Assembly: GCF_027947595.1 (NCBI RefSeq)
Contig: NZ_CP116257.1
Coordinates: forward strand, 3,844,001 to 3,908,000
From: Streptomyces lienomycini
GTDB taxonomy: Bacteria > Actinomycetota > Actinomycetes > Streptomycetales > Streptomycetaceae
DNA length: 64,000 nt
Direction of reading: 5' to 3'
Each line of letters opens with the position of its first letter. The first letter of the stretch is position 1. The translations under genes and the position numbers were made by a program. This document shows, piece by piece, positions 43,527 through 51,939 of this stretch. Below the pieces are notes generated by a model. The model was not told the DNA's origin, made no database searches, and was given only the letters and a program-made list of their open reading frames with translations.

Positions 43527-44501
43527 GTGGCCAACGCCGCCGCATTGGCGGACTCCCGAAGCAGCAGCCGTCCGACCGGTACACAGCCGCCGGAGGGGAA
43601 ACCGCGCCACCCGCGGCGCCGTTCACGACCGTGGCTGAGCCCGGTCCTCTTCTGCGCCCCGTTCGTCGTCCTGTTCGCCGCCATGTACATCGCACCGATC
43701 GTCTACGCGGCGTTCGAGAGCCTCTACACCGTGAAGAGGTCGGGGCTGGGGCTGACCGCGCCGACCAAGGTCTTCGACCCGCTCGCCAACTACGCGCGCG
43801 CCCTCGACGACGGCGCCTTCCTGGACTCCCTCGGCCGCGTCGCGCTCTTCGGCGTGGTCCAGGTGCCGCTCATGCTGGGCGCGGCGCTGCTGCTGGCCCT
43901 GCTCATCGACTCCCGGTCCGCGCGGGGCAAGGGCTTCTTCCGACTGTCCAGCTTCCTGCCGTACGCGATCCCCGGCGTCAGCGCCGCGCTGGTCTGGTCG
44001 TTCATGTACTCGTCGCAGTCGAGCCCGATCAACCGGCTGCTGGATCCCGTCGGGATCAGCATCCCGTTCTTCGACGGCGATCTGGTGCTGTGGTCGGTGG
44101 CGAACATCGTCACGTGGAGCTGGACCGGCTACAACATGATCATCATCTATGCGGCGCTGCAGTCGATCCCGGCGGAGGTGCTGGAGGCCGCCAAGGTGGA
44201 CGGGGCCTCGGCCGTCCGGATCGCCTGGAGCATCAAGGTGCCCGCCGTGCGCGGCGCGCTCGTGCTCACCTCGGTGTTCTCCATCATCGGCTCGGCCCAG
44301 CTGTACAACGAGCCGGCGGTGCTCCAGCCGGTCTCCGACGGTGCCGTGTCGTCGGCCTTCACCCCGATCATGTCCGCGCAGAACGCGGTCGCGGCCGGCA
44401 ACTACCCGTACGGGGCGGCCCAGTCGGTGCTGCTGGCGGTACTCGTGGGCGTCGTGTCGTTCGCGTTCTTCAAACTGACCAGCCGGGGAGAGCAGGAATG
44501 A
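43527..44501 (+). CDS. Sugar ABC transporter permease, MalF type
   Basis: The 324-residue permease has six hydrophobic segments and the ATPase-contact EAA loop EVLEAAKVDGASAVRIAWSI at about residues 223-242. It begins 75 bases after the binding-protein stop at a GTG and overlaps the next permease gene by ATGA. The N-terminal 35 residues are a basic, cytoplasmic tail ([10 protein letters not shown]). It forms the membrane channel with the next gene product. No ATPase gene is in the locus; Streptomyces importers of this kind commonly share MsiK. Confidence 0.9.
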   Translation: MANAAALADSRSSSRPTGTQPPEGKPRHPRRRSRPWLSPVLFCAPFVVLFAAMYIAPIVYAAFESLYTVKRSGLGLTAPTKVFDPLANYARALDDGAFLDSLGRVALFGVVQVPLMLGAALLLALLIDSRSARGKGFFRLSSFLPYAIPGVSAALVWSFMYSSQSSPINRLLDPVGISIPFFDGDLVLWSVANIVTWSWTGYNMIIIYAALQSIPAEVLEAAKVDGASAVRIAWSIKVPAVRGALVLTSVFSIIGSAQLYNEPAVLQPVSDGAVSSAFTPIMSAQNAVAAGNYPYGAAQSVLLAVLVGVVSFAFFKLTSRGEQE

Positions 44502-45403
44502 GCCTCCTGAGCACGAGCACGAGCACGAGCACGAGGAAGAGCACCAGCACGCCCGCCGCCCGCGCACGGCGTGACACCGACCTGCCCAGCCGGATGACGG
44601 TCACGACACTTCTCGTCCTGTCCGCCTTCTACTTCCTCTTCCCCCTGTGGTGGCTGCTGGTGTCCGCCACCAAGCCCTTCGGCGACCAGTTCACCGGCAC
44701 CGGCCTGTGGTTCGACGGCTTCGGCCTGCTGGACAACATCGCCCGCCTCAGCAGCCAGGACGGCGGCATCTTCTGGCGCTGGATGCTCAACAGCGTCCTG
44801 TACTGCGGCGTCGGCGCCCTGTTCGGCACCGCGTTCTCCGCGCTGGCCGGCTTCGCCCTCGCCAAGTACCGCTTCCCCGGCCGCGGCTTCCTGTTCGGCG
44901 TGGTACTGGCGGCGGTGCTCATCCCCAAGGTGCTCTTCACGCTGCCGCTCTACCTGATGTTCTCCGGCGTCGGCCTCATCGACAACCCCCTGGCCGTCCT
45001 GCTGCCCAGCGTGGTCAGCCCGTTCGGGGTCTACCTCTCCCGGGTCTTCGCCGCACAGACCGTGCCCGACGAGGTCCTGGAGGCCGGTCGGCTCGACGGG
45101 GCCGGCGAGTTCCGCATCTTCCGGACCATCGGCGTACGGATGATGCTGCCCGCCCTGGTGACGATCTTCCTGTTCCAGTTCGTGGAAATCTGGAACAACT
45201 ACCTGCTGCCCGCGATGGTCCTCGGCGACGACCGCCTGCAGCCGGTTACCGTGGGCCTGGTCGGCTGGAACGCCAGCCACGTCGCGGTGCCGCCGCCACT
45301 GGTCGTCATCGGGTCGCTGGTGTCCGTCGTCCCCCTCCTGATCGCCTTCCTCGCGCTCCAGAGGTCCTGGCGCGCGGGCATGACCGCTGGAGCCGTCAAA
45401 TGA
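44498..45403 (+). CDS. Sugar ABC transporter permease, MalG type
   Basis: The 301-residue permease has six spans and EAA loop EVLEAGRLDGAGEFRIFRTI (about residues 189-208). A run of GAGCAC repeats encodes a Ser/Thr tail, LLSTSTSTSTRKSTST, near the N-terminus, probably a slipped microsatellite with no role. It overlaps both neighbours by ATGA, so the importer and the beta-galactosidase are translated together. Confidence 0.9.
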   Translation: MSLLSTSTSTSTRKSTSTPAARARRDTDLPSRMTVTTLLVLSAFYFLFPLWWLLVSATKPFGDQFTGTGLWFDGFGLLDNIARLSSQDGGIFWRWMLNSVLYCGVGALFGTAFSALAGFALAKYRFPGRGFLFGVVLAAVLIPKVLFTLPLYLMFSGVGLIDNPLAVLLPSVVSPFGVYLSRVFAAQTVPDEVLEAGRLDGAGEFRIFRTIGVRMMLPALVTIFLFQFVEIWNNYLLPAMVLGDDRLQPVTVGLVGWNASHVAVPPPLVVIGSLVSVVPLLIAFLALQRSWRAGMTAGAVK

Positions 45404-47214
45404 CCACGTCCTCTCCGGCTGCCGCGCCCGCGACGGCCGCCCTGACCCACGCCGACGGCGCCCTGCTGCGCAACGGACGCCCGCACCGCCTCCTGGCGGG
45501 CTCGCTGCACTACTTCCGGGTCCATCCGGGGCACTGGGCCGACCGGCTCCGGCGGCTGGCGGCCCTCGGCCTGAACACGGTCGACACCTACGTCCCGTGG
45601 AACTTCCACGAGCGCACCGAGGGCGACATCCGCTTCGACGGCCCCCGCGACCTGGCCGGGTTCGTCCGGCTCGCCCAGGAGGAAGGCCTGGACGTCGTCG
45701 TGCGGCCGGGCCCCTACATCTGCGCCGAATGGGACAACGGCGGCCTGCCCGCCTGGCTGACCGGAACCCCCGGCATGCGCCTGCGCGCCTCCCACGGCCC
45801 GTTCCTGGAAGCGGTCGACCGCTGGTTCGACGAGCTGATCCCGCGCATCGCGGACCTCCAGGCCGGCCGGGGCGGACCGGTCGTCGCGGTGCAGATCGAG
45901 AACGAGTACGGCAGCTACGGCGACGACCACGCCTACGTCCGCCACGTGCGCGACGCCCTCGTCGCCCGAGGCGTCCGCGAACTGCTCTACACCGCCGACG
46001 GGCCGACTCCGCTGATGCAGGACGGCGGCGCGCTGCCCGGCGAACTGGCCGCGGCGACCTTCGGCTCGCGCCCCGCCCAGGCCGCGGAACTGCTGCGCTC
46101 CCGCCGTCCCGGGGAGCCCTTCTTCTGCGCGGAGTTCTGGAACGGCTGGTTCGACCACTGGGGCGAGAAGCACCACGTCCGGCCGGCGCCCGGCGCGGCG
46201 GAGACCGTGGGCGACATCCTCGACGAGGGCGGCTCGGTGAGCCTCTACATGGCACACGGCGGCACCAACTTCGGCCTGTGGGCGGGCGCCAACCACGACG
46301 GCGACCGCATCCAGCCGACCGTCACCAGCTACGACTCGGACGCCCCCATCGCCGAGAACGGCGCGCTGACACCCAAGTTCTTCGCCCTGCGGGAGAAGCT
46401 GACCGCGCTCGACGGCGCGGGAACCCCGCGCCCCCTGCCGGCCGACCCGCCGCTGCTGACGTCCCGCGAACTCCCGGTCGCCCGGCACGCGTCCCTGCTC
46501 GGCGCGCTGCGCGCGACGGCCCGGCCGGTTCACGCACCCCTGCCCCTGAGCTTCGAGGAACTCTCCCTGGCCTCCGGCCTGGTGCTCTACGAGGCCACAC
46601 CGCTGCTGCCGCCGGGACACCACGAACTGACCGTCACGGGCCTGCACGACCGCGCGCAGGTGTTCGTCGACGACGCCCCCGTCGCCGTACTGGACCGTGA
46701 GAGCGCCTCGTTCACCGTCCCCGGCACCGGAGCACGCGTCCGGCTGGCCCTGCTGGTGGAGAACCAGGGGCGGATCAACTACGGTCCGCTGCTCGGCCAG
46801 GGCAAGGGCATCCTCGGCGGCGTACGGGTGGAGCGCCGACTGGTGCACGGCTGGACGATGCGCCCGCTGCCGCTCGACCGGTGGACGTCACGGGATGTCG
46901 CCCGCGCCGCGGCCGCGGCCCCGTCGGACGGCCGGGCGGGCTTCGCCACCGCGGTCCTGTCCGTGACCGAACCGGCCGACGCGTGGGTCGCCCTGCCCGG
47001 ATTCGGCAAGGGCTTCCTCTGGGTCAACGACACCCTGCTGGGCCGCTACTGGGAGATCGGTCCGCAGACCACCCTCTACCTGCCCGGCCCGCTCCTGGGG
47101 CCAGGTGACAACACCCTGACCGTGCTGGAACTCGAACGCCTCGGTGACCGCGTCACCCTCCACGACCGCCCGGAGCTCGGACCACCCGAGGAGTACGTCG
47201 AGACCTTCGACTGA
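45400..47214 (+). CDS. GH35 beta-galactosidase, cytoplasmic
   Basis: This 604-residue enzyme has the GH35 TIM barrel, with acid/base Glu169 in VQIENEYGSYG and nucleophile Glu245 in FFCAEFWNGWFDHWG, and C-terminal beta domains (from about 370) including GLHDRAQVFVDDAPVAVLDR and FLWVNDTLLGRYW. It has no signal peptide, so it acts on imported sugar. Bacterial GH35 enzymes often prefer beta-1,3-linked galactose, which fits the core-1 disaccharide that GH101 releases. It is the last gene of the importer operon, coupled by ATGA. Confidence 0.92.
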   Translation: MTTSSPAAAPATAALTHADGALLRNGRPHRLLAGSLHYFRVHPGHWADRLRRLAALGLNTVDTYVPWNFHERTEGDIRFDGPRDLAGFVRLAQEEGLDVVVRPGPYICAEWDNGGLPAWLTGTPGMRLRASHGPFLEAVDRWFDELIPRIADLQAGRGGPVVAVQIENEYGSYGDDHAYVRHVRDALVARGVRELLYTADGPTPLMQDGGALPGELAAATFGSRPAQAAELLRSRRPGEPFFCAEFWNGWFDHWGEKHHVRPAPGAAETVGDILDEGGSVSLYMAHGGTNFGLWAGANHDGDRIQPTVTSYDSDAPIAENGALTPKFFALREKLTALDGAGTPRPLPADPPLLTSRELPVARHASLLGALRATARPVHAPLPLSFEELSLASGLVLYEATPLLPPGHHELTVTGLHDRAQVFVDDAPVAVLDRESASFTVPGTGARVRLALLVENQGRINYGPLLGQGKGILGGVRVERRLVHGWTMRPLPLDRWTSRDVARAAAAAPSDGRAGFATAVLSVTEPADAWVALPGFGKGFLWVNDTLLGRYWEIGPQTTLYLPGPLLGPGDNTLTVLELERLGDRVTLHDRPELGPPEEYVETFD

Positions 47215-47238
47215 CGTCTCCGCCCCGCCCGGAACCTC

Positions 47239-47289
47239 GGCCGACGGCGGTGCGACTCCCTGCCTCGGGGGAGCGCACCGCCGTCGGCC
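47239..47289. terminator. Bidirectional terminator between GH35 and GH101
   Basis: Sixteen bases (47239-47254) pair perfectly with 47274-47289. Inside, ACTCCC and GGGGGA extend the stem further. It sits 24 bases after the GH35 stop and 12 bases after the GH101 stop on the other strand. Confidence 0.85.
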
Positions 47290-47301
47290 TGCGGTCGTCG
47301 A

Positions 47302-50300
47302 CTAGCGGTTGTCGGCGGGGCGTTCGCCCGGCGGGTAGCCCGTCGGAAGGTCCACGGGCACCCCGTACACGCGCATCTCCGCCGCGGCCGCGTAGGGCTG
47401 AGCGTTGAGCGCGTTGAGTGCGGTGAACCGGACGTAGGAGGTGCGCACCCGGTCGAAGGAGACCCGCTGTGTCTGCGGGACGTCCTTCAGCGTGCCGTCG
47501 GCCACCGTCGTCCAGTCCTTGCCGTCGTCCGACACGGCGACCTCGTAGTCGCCGACGCGTCCGTTCTGCCCGCCGCTCTGCCGGCCCAGGTATCCGAACC
47601 CGTCGACGTCGGCGGCGCCGTCGAGCTTCAGCGTCACCCAGTGCGGGTACGGCGCCTGGGACGCGGTGTAGTCGGTGTGCCAGATGGTGCCGGCGTCACC
47701 GTCGAGGACGTTGGAGACCGGCCCCTCGCCGTCCCCCGAGGAGGTGTTCTCCGAGTCGGCGGTCGCGGTCGTCGACCCCGGTGGGACGACGGGCTCGTCG
47801 GTCACCGCGGCCCGCGCGTCGGCGGAGACGGTCTTGGTGTCTCCACCGTGGGCGTAGGCGGCGGTCACCTTCCAGGCGGGGGAGGTCTCCGCCGAGCCGG
47901 CCGGCGGGGTCAGGAGCCAGGCTGTGCGCACGGTCGCGCCCGGCTTCACGCCCTCGAAGAGGTTGCCGTCCTTCTCCTTCACCTCGGCCTTCCAGCCCTC
48001 GGGCAGGCCCTTCATCGCGATGCCGACGTTGACGACGTCGGCGGACTCGTGGTTGGTGAACGTCGTGACGTACTCGCCCGGTACGCCCGGGCTCAGCTCG
48101 GCGCCCTCCGATGCCGTGAGACCGGCGCAGGCGGGCCCGGTCTCCGCCTTGCCCAGGTCGGTCACGGTGAAGTCGTCGATGACCAGGTCGGTGCCCCGGG
48201 CACTGCCGAGCTTGCGCAGCCCGACCCAGGTGTCCCCGCAGCCGGCGACGATCTCACGGGAGTAGGCCGCCGTGTCCAGCGCCGGATCCAGGACGTCACG
48301 GGTGATGTCCCGGGAGGTGGTCGCGCCGTCCGCGACCCGGTCCGCGCCCGTCACCCAGGCCCACTGTCCCTCGATGTTGGTCTGGTAGGAGAAGGACACC
48401 CGGTACGTGTGACCCTCCTCGAACGGCACCGTGGCGGGAATCGTGCGGTGGACCAGCCCCGTGTTCTCCGAGTGCGACTTCAGCGAGTGCCGGCCGGCCA
48501 GTACGTCGTCGACCGCCTTCCCCTTCAACGTGCCGGAGTCGTAGGGGGAGTAGGTGTTCTTCCACTCCTTCTGACTGTAGGGCGCGTGCAGGTCGCTGAT
48601 GCTCGTGCGCGGGTCGGTGACGCCCCCGGCGTCGCCCTTGACGAACGGACCCCAGCCGGGCTGGTTGCCCTCGAAGTCGTCGTGGGCGATGACGGTGCCG
48701 TCCTTGCCGCGGGGGAGGGGCGCGGTGGTGTCCGCCATGACGCGTACGTCGTCCAGCACGACCGGGGCGCTGCCCGGGACTGCGCCCAGCTCCACGGTGA
48801 CCGTGCCACCGCGCGGCGCGGTGAAGGAGACCGAGGCCCGCTGGGAGTACGTGTCCCGCTTCTCGTCGGCGGCCATTCTGTTGCGCGCCGGTGTGATGTC
48901 GAAGGTCCTCGTCGCCGTGTCCTTGCCGCCGCGCACCCGAAGCGTCGTGGCCCGGCGCTCCCCGGGGCCGATCTCGACGTCCGCACCGAGCGAGTACCGC
49001 TTGCCCGGGGTCAGGCCGCGGACCCGCTGCGAGATGCCGGAGGCACCGTCGCCGAGGCGCACCACGTTGTCGCCGTTGTCGGCCCGGACGATCTCCGCGC
49101 CTCCCCGTGCTTTCCAGTCGTCCAGATTCCCGCCGTTGAAGCCGGGGTCGGACAGCCCGGTGTACTCGCCGTAGTGGGCGGTGCGGTGCGGCGCCCTGCC
49201 GCCGTTGGGCACGAGGACGTAGGGCTGCCCCTTGTCGGCGGTGAGGGTCACCCGTCCGTCGCGGGCCTTCACCCGGGTCTTCTCCGCCCGTCCCTGGTCG
49301 GTGAGTTCGTAGAGGGTGAAGTTCTTGTTGCCCGCGAACTGCTCGGTCAGTTCGAAGGTGTGCTCTCCGCCGGAGCCGCTGTAGAAGTACATCTTGTCGG
49401 CGTCGCCGGGCGAGGAAGTGCCGTCGTCCTTCTTCGAGTCGCCCCAGGGCAGCAGGTAGGTGTCGCCCCGGAGGACCTCGGCGTCTCCCATGGAGATCCG
49501 CCGCTCACCGTCGACGGACACCACGCCCACACCACCGGTGAGCTTCGCCGACGTGCCGGGCTCCCAGTCCATCACCTGGTAGTGCTGGAGGAACTTGGTC
49601 GGCAGGTTGTCGGTCCAGATGTTGCGGTAGAAGGCGTTCCAGTCGTCGTGACCGGTCCATCCCTCGAACTCGACGACGTTGGCGCCGCCGAGCAGCGGGT
49701 CGATGTTCCACACGTCGCGGTCGGCGTTGGCGATGAACCGGATGATGTTCGAGTTGATGCCCTTGTTGGTGGCGCCGCCGTAGTTCTTGTCGGCGGCCCA
49801 GTGCGACCAGACCGAGGACCCCTCGAACTTGTACGCCCACTCGGTGGCGACCTCGAAGCCCATCTTGCGCAGTCCGGCGGCCAGACCGTCGGCCAGCCAG
49901 CCGCTGGAGTAGTAGGCGTCGATGTAGACGGTCTTCACGCCCGGCGACTCCTTGCGGAGCTGCTTGAACCGGTCGAGGACGGCGCCGGTGCCCAAGTCCT
50001 TGCGCTGGTCGATGTGGTAGGCCTGGTTGAGCCAGTCCCAGCCGTCGGCCTGTCCCGCGACCATGTCCTCGCTGAAGGTCTTCGCCTGTGCGTAGGCCTC
50101 CGTGGCATTGACGTGCACGGCGAAGTCCGCGTTGTAGTGCGCGCCGGTCCGAGTGAGCCGGTTCAAGTCCTCCAGGCCGCCCGCGCGGACGTTCTCGTTG
50201 CCGCCGTAGTCCGGGTGGGCGGAGTCGTGACCCTCGCTCGCGTAGCCCTTCTCCAGCACCCACTGGCCGAGGTTGTCGGTGGCCATGGAGATGCGCTTGG

Positions 50301-51357
50301 TGTTGTCCAGCGTCTTCAGGAACGGGTTCGTGGCCTGGCTGGCGAAGTTGAACGGGATCCGCTGGACCACGCGCTCGGGCACCCGCTCCGCACCGAGCGG
50401 ACCGCGCATGTGCTCCCGGTGGGCGATGGCGCCGTCCTGCCAGTCGACCGAGCCGTCCCTGTTGGCGTCGGCGGCGAGGACCACGGTGGCCCGGGGCAGC
50501 TCGTAGGTGTCGACCCGGGGGTCGGTGGCCCCGGCCGGGTGGTAGGTGTAGGTGCCGACCGACAGCTCCGCCCGGCGCCGGCCGTCGCCCGCGTCGACGA
50601 TGCGGGACTGCAGTCGGGTGTTCCAGTTGGTGTTGTCGTCCTGCGGCGAGTCCTCGGTCGCGTTGGTGATGATGCCCGCCGAGAGCTGCGTGTTGCCGAC
50701 GAACGCGTACGGGGTGCCGACCGGCTCCTTGTCCGGGGACGTGTCCGCCGTGATCGGGATGAAGCGGTCGGCGGTCGTCGTCGAATCCGTGGAGATCTTC
50801 GTCCGCGCGAGGTTGGCGCCCGGGTCGGAGGAGTCCACGGAGACCAGGGACTGACCGGGGATCGCCAGGGTGCGCACGGTCGAAGCGGCCTTGCCGGAGA
50901 CCTTCTCGACGGCGAAGACGACCGTCGTGTCCTTCGTGACGGTGATCGTGGAGGTGATCGTGAGACCGGGCAGGTCCTCGAAGATCGAGGTGTAGGTCGC
51001 CCTGCTGCCCTCCGCCTTCATGGTGGTGGAGGCACGGTGGACCTCGCCGTTGACCGTGAAGCTGTCCAGCGCGGTCGCCTGACCGCCGAGAGCGCGCTGC
51101 CCCAACCGGTAGGAGATGATCCGGGGGAACTCCTTCGCCACCGTGACGGTCAGGTCGCCCCGGCTCAGCTCCACCGGCGTCCCGGCCGGCGCTGGGGCGG
51201 AGACGGCTCGGGGCGGGGCCGCGCCCGCGGGGACGGCGGCGGTCGACAGCATGCCGATGGTGAGGCCCAGCGCCGCGACGACGGCGCCGGGATGGGGCAC
51301 TCGTCTGCGGCCGGTGCGTCCGGGTGGGCGAGAGGGCGAGGGTGCCTTGGTGTCCAC
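47302..51357 (-). CDS. Secreted GH101 endo-alpha-N-acetylgalactosaminidase with C-terminal carbohydrate-binding domains
   Basis: The 1351-residue exoenzyme has a signal peptide (GAVVAALGLTIGMLSTAAVP, cut near AGAAPP), then a GH101 catalytic module with candidate nucleophile Asp480 (VYIDAYYSS) and acid/base Glu506 (ATEWAYKFEG), and family markers NVVEFEGWTGHDDWNAFYRN and HYQVMDWEPGT. A galactose-binding-like domain follows (about 790-900), then an NPCBM/NEW3-like domain (PACAGLTASEGAELSPG onward) and a C-terminal F5/8 (CBM32-like) domain. GH101 releases Gal-beta-1,3-GalNAc from Ser/Thr of mucin-type glycoproteins. GTG start with GAGGAGGAA upstream; earlier ORF sequence is untranslated leader with an operator. 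Confidence 0.88.
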   Translation of the reverse strand: MDTKAPSPSRPPGRTGRRRVPHPGAVVAALGLTIGMLSTAAVPAGAAPPRAVSAPAPAGTPVELSRGDLTVTVAKEFPRIISYRLGQRALGGQATALDSFTVNGEVHRASTTMKAEGSRATYTSIFEDLPGLTITSTITVTKDTTVVFAVEKVSGKAASTVRTLAIPGQSLVSVDSSDPGANLARTKISTDSTTTADRFIPITADTSPDKEPVGTPYAFVGNTQLSAGIITNATEDSPQDDNTNWNTRLQSRIVDAGDGRRRAELSVGTYTYHPAGATDPRVDTYELPRATVVLAADANRDGSVDWQDGAIAHREHMRGPLGAERVPERVVQRIPFNFASQATNPFLKTLDNTKRISMATDNLGQWVLEKGYASEGHDSAHPDYGGNENVRAGGLEDLNRLTRTGAHYNADFAVHVNATEAYAQAKTFSEDMVAGQADGWDWLNQAYHIDQRKDLGTGAVLDRFKQLRKESPGVKTVYIDAYYSSGWLADGLAAGLRKMGFEVATEWAYKFEGSSVWSHWAADKNYGGATNKGINSNIIRFIANADRDVWNIDPLLGGANVVEFEGWTGHDDWNAFYRNIWTDNLPTKFLQHYQVMDWEPGTSAKLTGGVGVVSVDGERRISMGDAEVLRGDTYLLPWGDSKKDDGTSSPGDADKMYFYSGSGGEHTFELTEQFAGNKNFTLYELTDQGRAEKTRVKARDGRVTLTADKGQPYVLVPNGGRAPHRTAHYGEYTGLSDPGFNGGNLDDWKARGGAEIVRADNGDNVVRLGDGASGISQRVRGLTPGKRYSLGADVEIGPGERRATTLRVRGGKDTATRTFDITPARNRMAADEKRDTYSQRASVSFTAPRGGTVTVELGAVPGSAPVVLDDVRVMADTTAPLPRGKDGTVIAHDDFEGNQPGWGPFVKGDAGGVTDPRTSISDLHAPYSQKEWKNTYSPYDSGTLKGKAVDDVLAGRHSLKSHSENTGLVHRTIPATVPFEEGHTYRVSFSYQTNIEGQWAWVTGADRVADGATTSRDITRDVLDPALDTAAYSREIVAGCGDTWVGLRKLGSARGTDLVIDDFTVTDLGKAETGPACAGLTASEGAELSPGVPGEYVTTFTNHESADVVNVGIAMKGLPEGWKAEVKEKDGNLFEGVKPGATVRTAWLLTPPAGSAETSPAWKVTAAYAHGGDTKTVSADARAAVTDEPVVPPGSTTATADSENTSSGDGEGPVSNVLDGDAGTIWHTDYTASQAPYPHWVTLKLDGAADVDGFGYLGRQSGGQNGRVGDYEVAVSDDGKDWTTVADGTLKDVPQTQRVSFDRVRTSYVRFTALNALNAQPYAAAAEMRVYGVPVDLPTGYPPGERPADNR

Positions 51358-51474
51358 TGGCTGACTTCCTCCTCGGGTGGGATGAGGTACCGGGTCACGA
51401 GGGGCCGAGCGCTTGACAAGCGGCACCACGCCTACGGTTCCGGCGTCCGGTTCCCGACGCCTTCCTCCGCGAGG

Positions 51475-51488
51475 TGTTATCGCTGCCA
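51475..51488 (-). promoter_or_regulatory. Operator copy in the GH101 upstream region
   Basis: On the minus strand it reads TGGCAGCGATAACA, one mismatch from copy 1. It lies about 118 bases upstream of the GH101 start and about 90 bases downstream of copy 4, so two sites bracket the start of the transcript. Confidence 0.6.
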
Positions 51489-51567
51489 TCCCGCTGCCGC
51501 TCGGTCTCCTCGATGTCGGCTACTGCATGGGCGAGTGAGATCCGCTCACTCGAGGTAGGTGTTGGCG

Positions 51568-51601
51568 GGAACTATGGCAGAGGATGTTATCGATGCCAAT
51601 G
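51568..51601 (-). promoter_or_regulatory. Shared promoter/operator module, copy 2 (GH101)
   Basis: This block matches 42014-42047 in inverted orientation with one mismatch, including the -35/-10 pair and the ATCGAT palindrome. It drives the minus strand toward GH101, giving a leader of about 200 bases. The two modules bound the whole locus. Confidence 0.75.
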
Positions 51602-51633
51602 GGTCTTGCCAGGCTGGACTCCGAGCGACGACA

Positions 51634-51920
51634 CCGTCGCACGTGGGCAGCCCGGCACGACTGACCCCGTCCGGACCGCTCGGCTCGCCGGGGTCTCCGC
51701 CCGGACGGCCGCCCGGACCCCGGTCGGCCATCCCGACGTTCCGCACCGGACCCGTACCAGGGTGCTGGCCACGGGGGCCCGGCCCGGTCGCCTGAGTCGG
51801 TGCCTTCGCGGTCGCCGACCTGATGCGGTTCGTCGCGGACCCGGTGGGGGAGTCGGAGCCTGCCTCGGCCGAGCCCGTGCTGGCCGTGCGAGCCGGCACG
51901 GCGGCGATCGCACGCGAGGA
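51634..51920 (+). pseudogene. LacI-family regulator remnant, internally deleted
   Basis: One frame reads ARLAGVSARTAARTPVGHPD, then VPHRTRTRVLA, clearly the LacI recognition helix, hinge approach and TRxRVLA block. After a stop, another frame (from 51796) reads VGAFAVADLMRFVADPVGES, then EPVLAVRAGTAAIARED, which looks like the last 40 residues of the family. About 230 residues of effector domain are missing and several HTH residues have changed (AART for TVSR). It sits beside the GH101 operator, so it was probably the locus regulator. The C-terminal match is less certain than the N-terminal one. Confidence 0.65.
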
Positions 51921-51939
51921 CCGGCGAGGTGGTTACGCC

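Noticed and set aside
44504..44550. Tandem GAGCAC repeats considered as a CRISPR or regulatory repeat
   Set aside because: The units are six bases, uninterrupted, and translate to a Ser/Thr tail of the permease. There are no spacers.
47641..51558. A 1305-codon open frame on the plus strand
   Set aside because: It is antisense to GH101, which has a signal peptide, catalytic motifs and binding domains. The plus-strand product is low-complexity Val/Gly/Arg.
42010..51605. Inverted 34-bp sequences read as terminal repeats of a transposon enclosing the sugar locus
   Set aside because: They contain promoter and operator elements oriented toward the genes, extra copies lie inside, there is no transposase, and no target duplication is seen.
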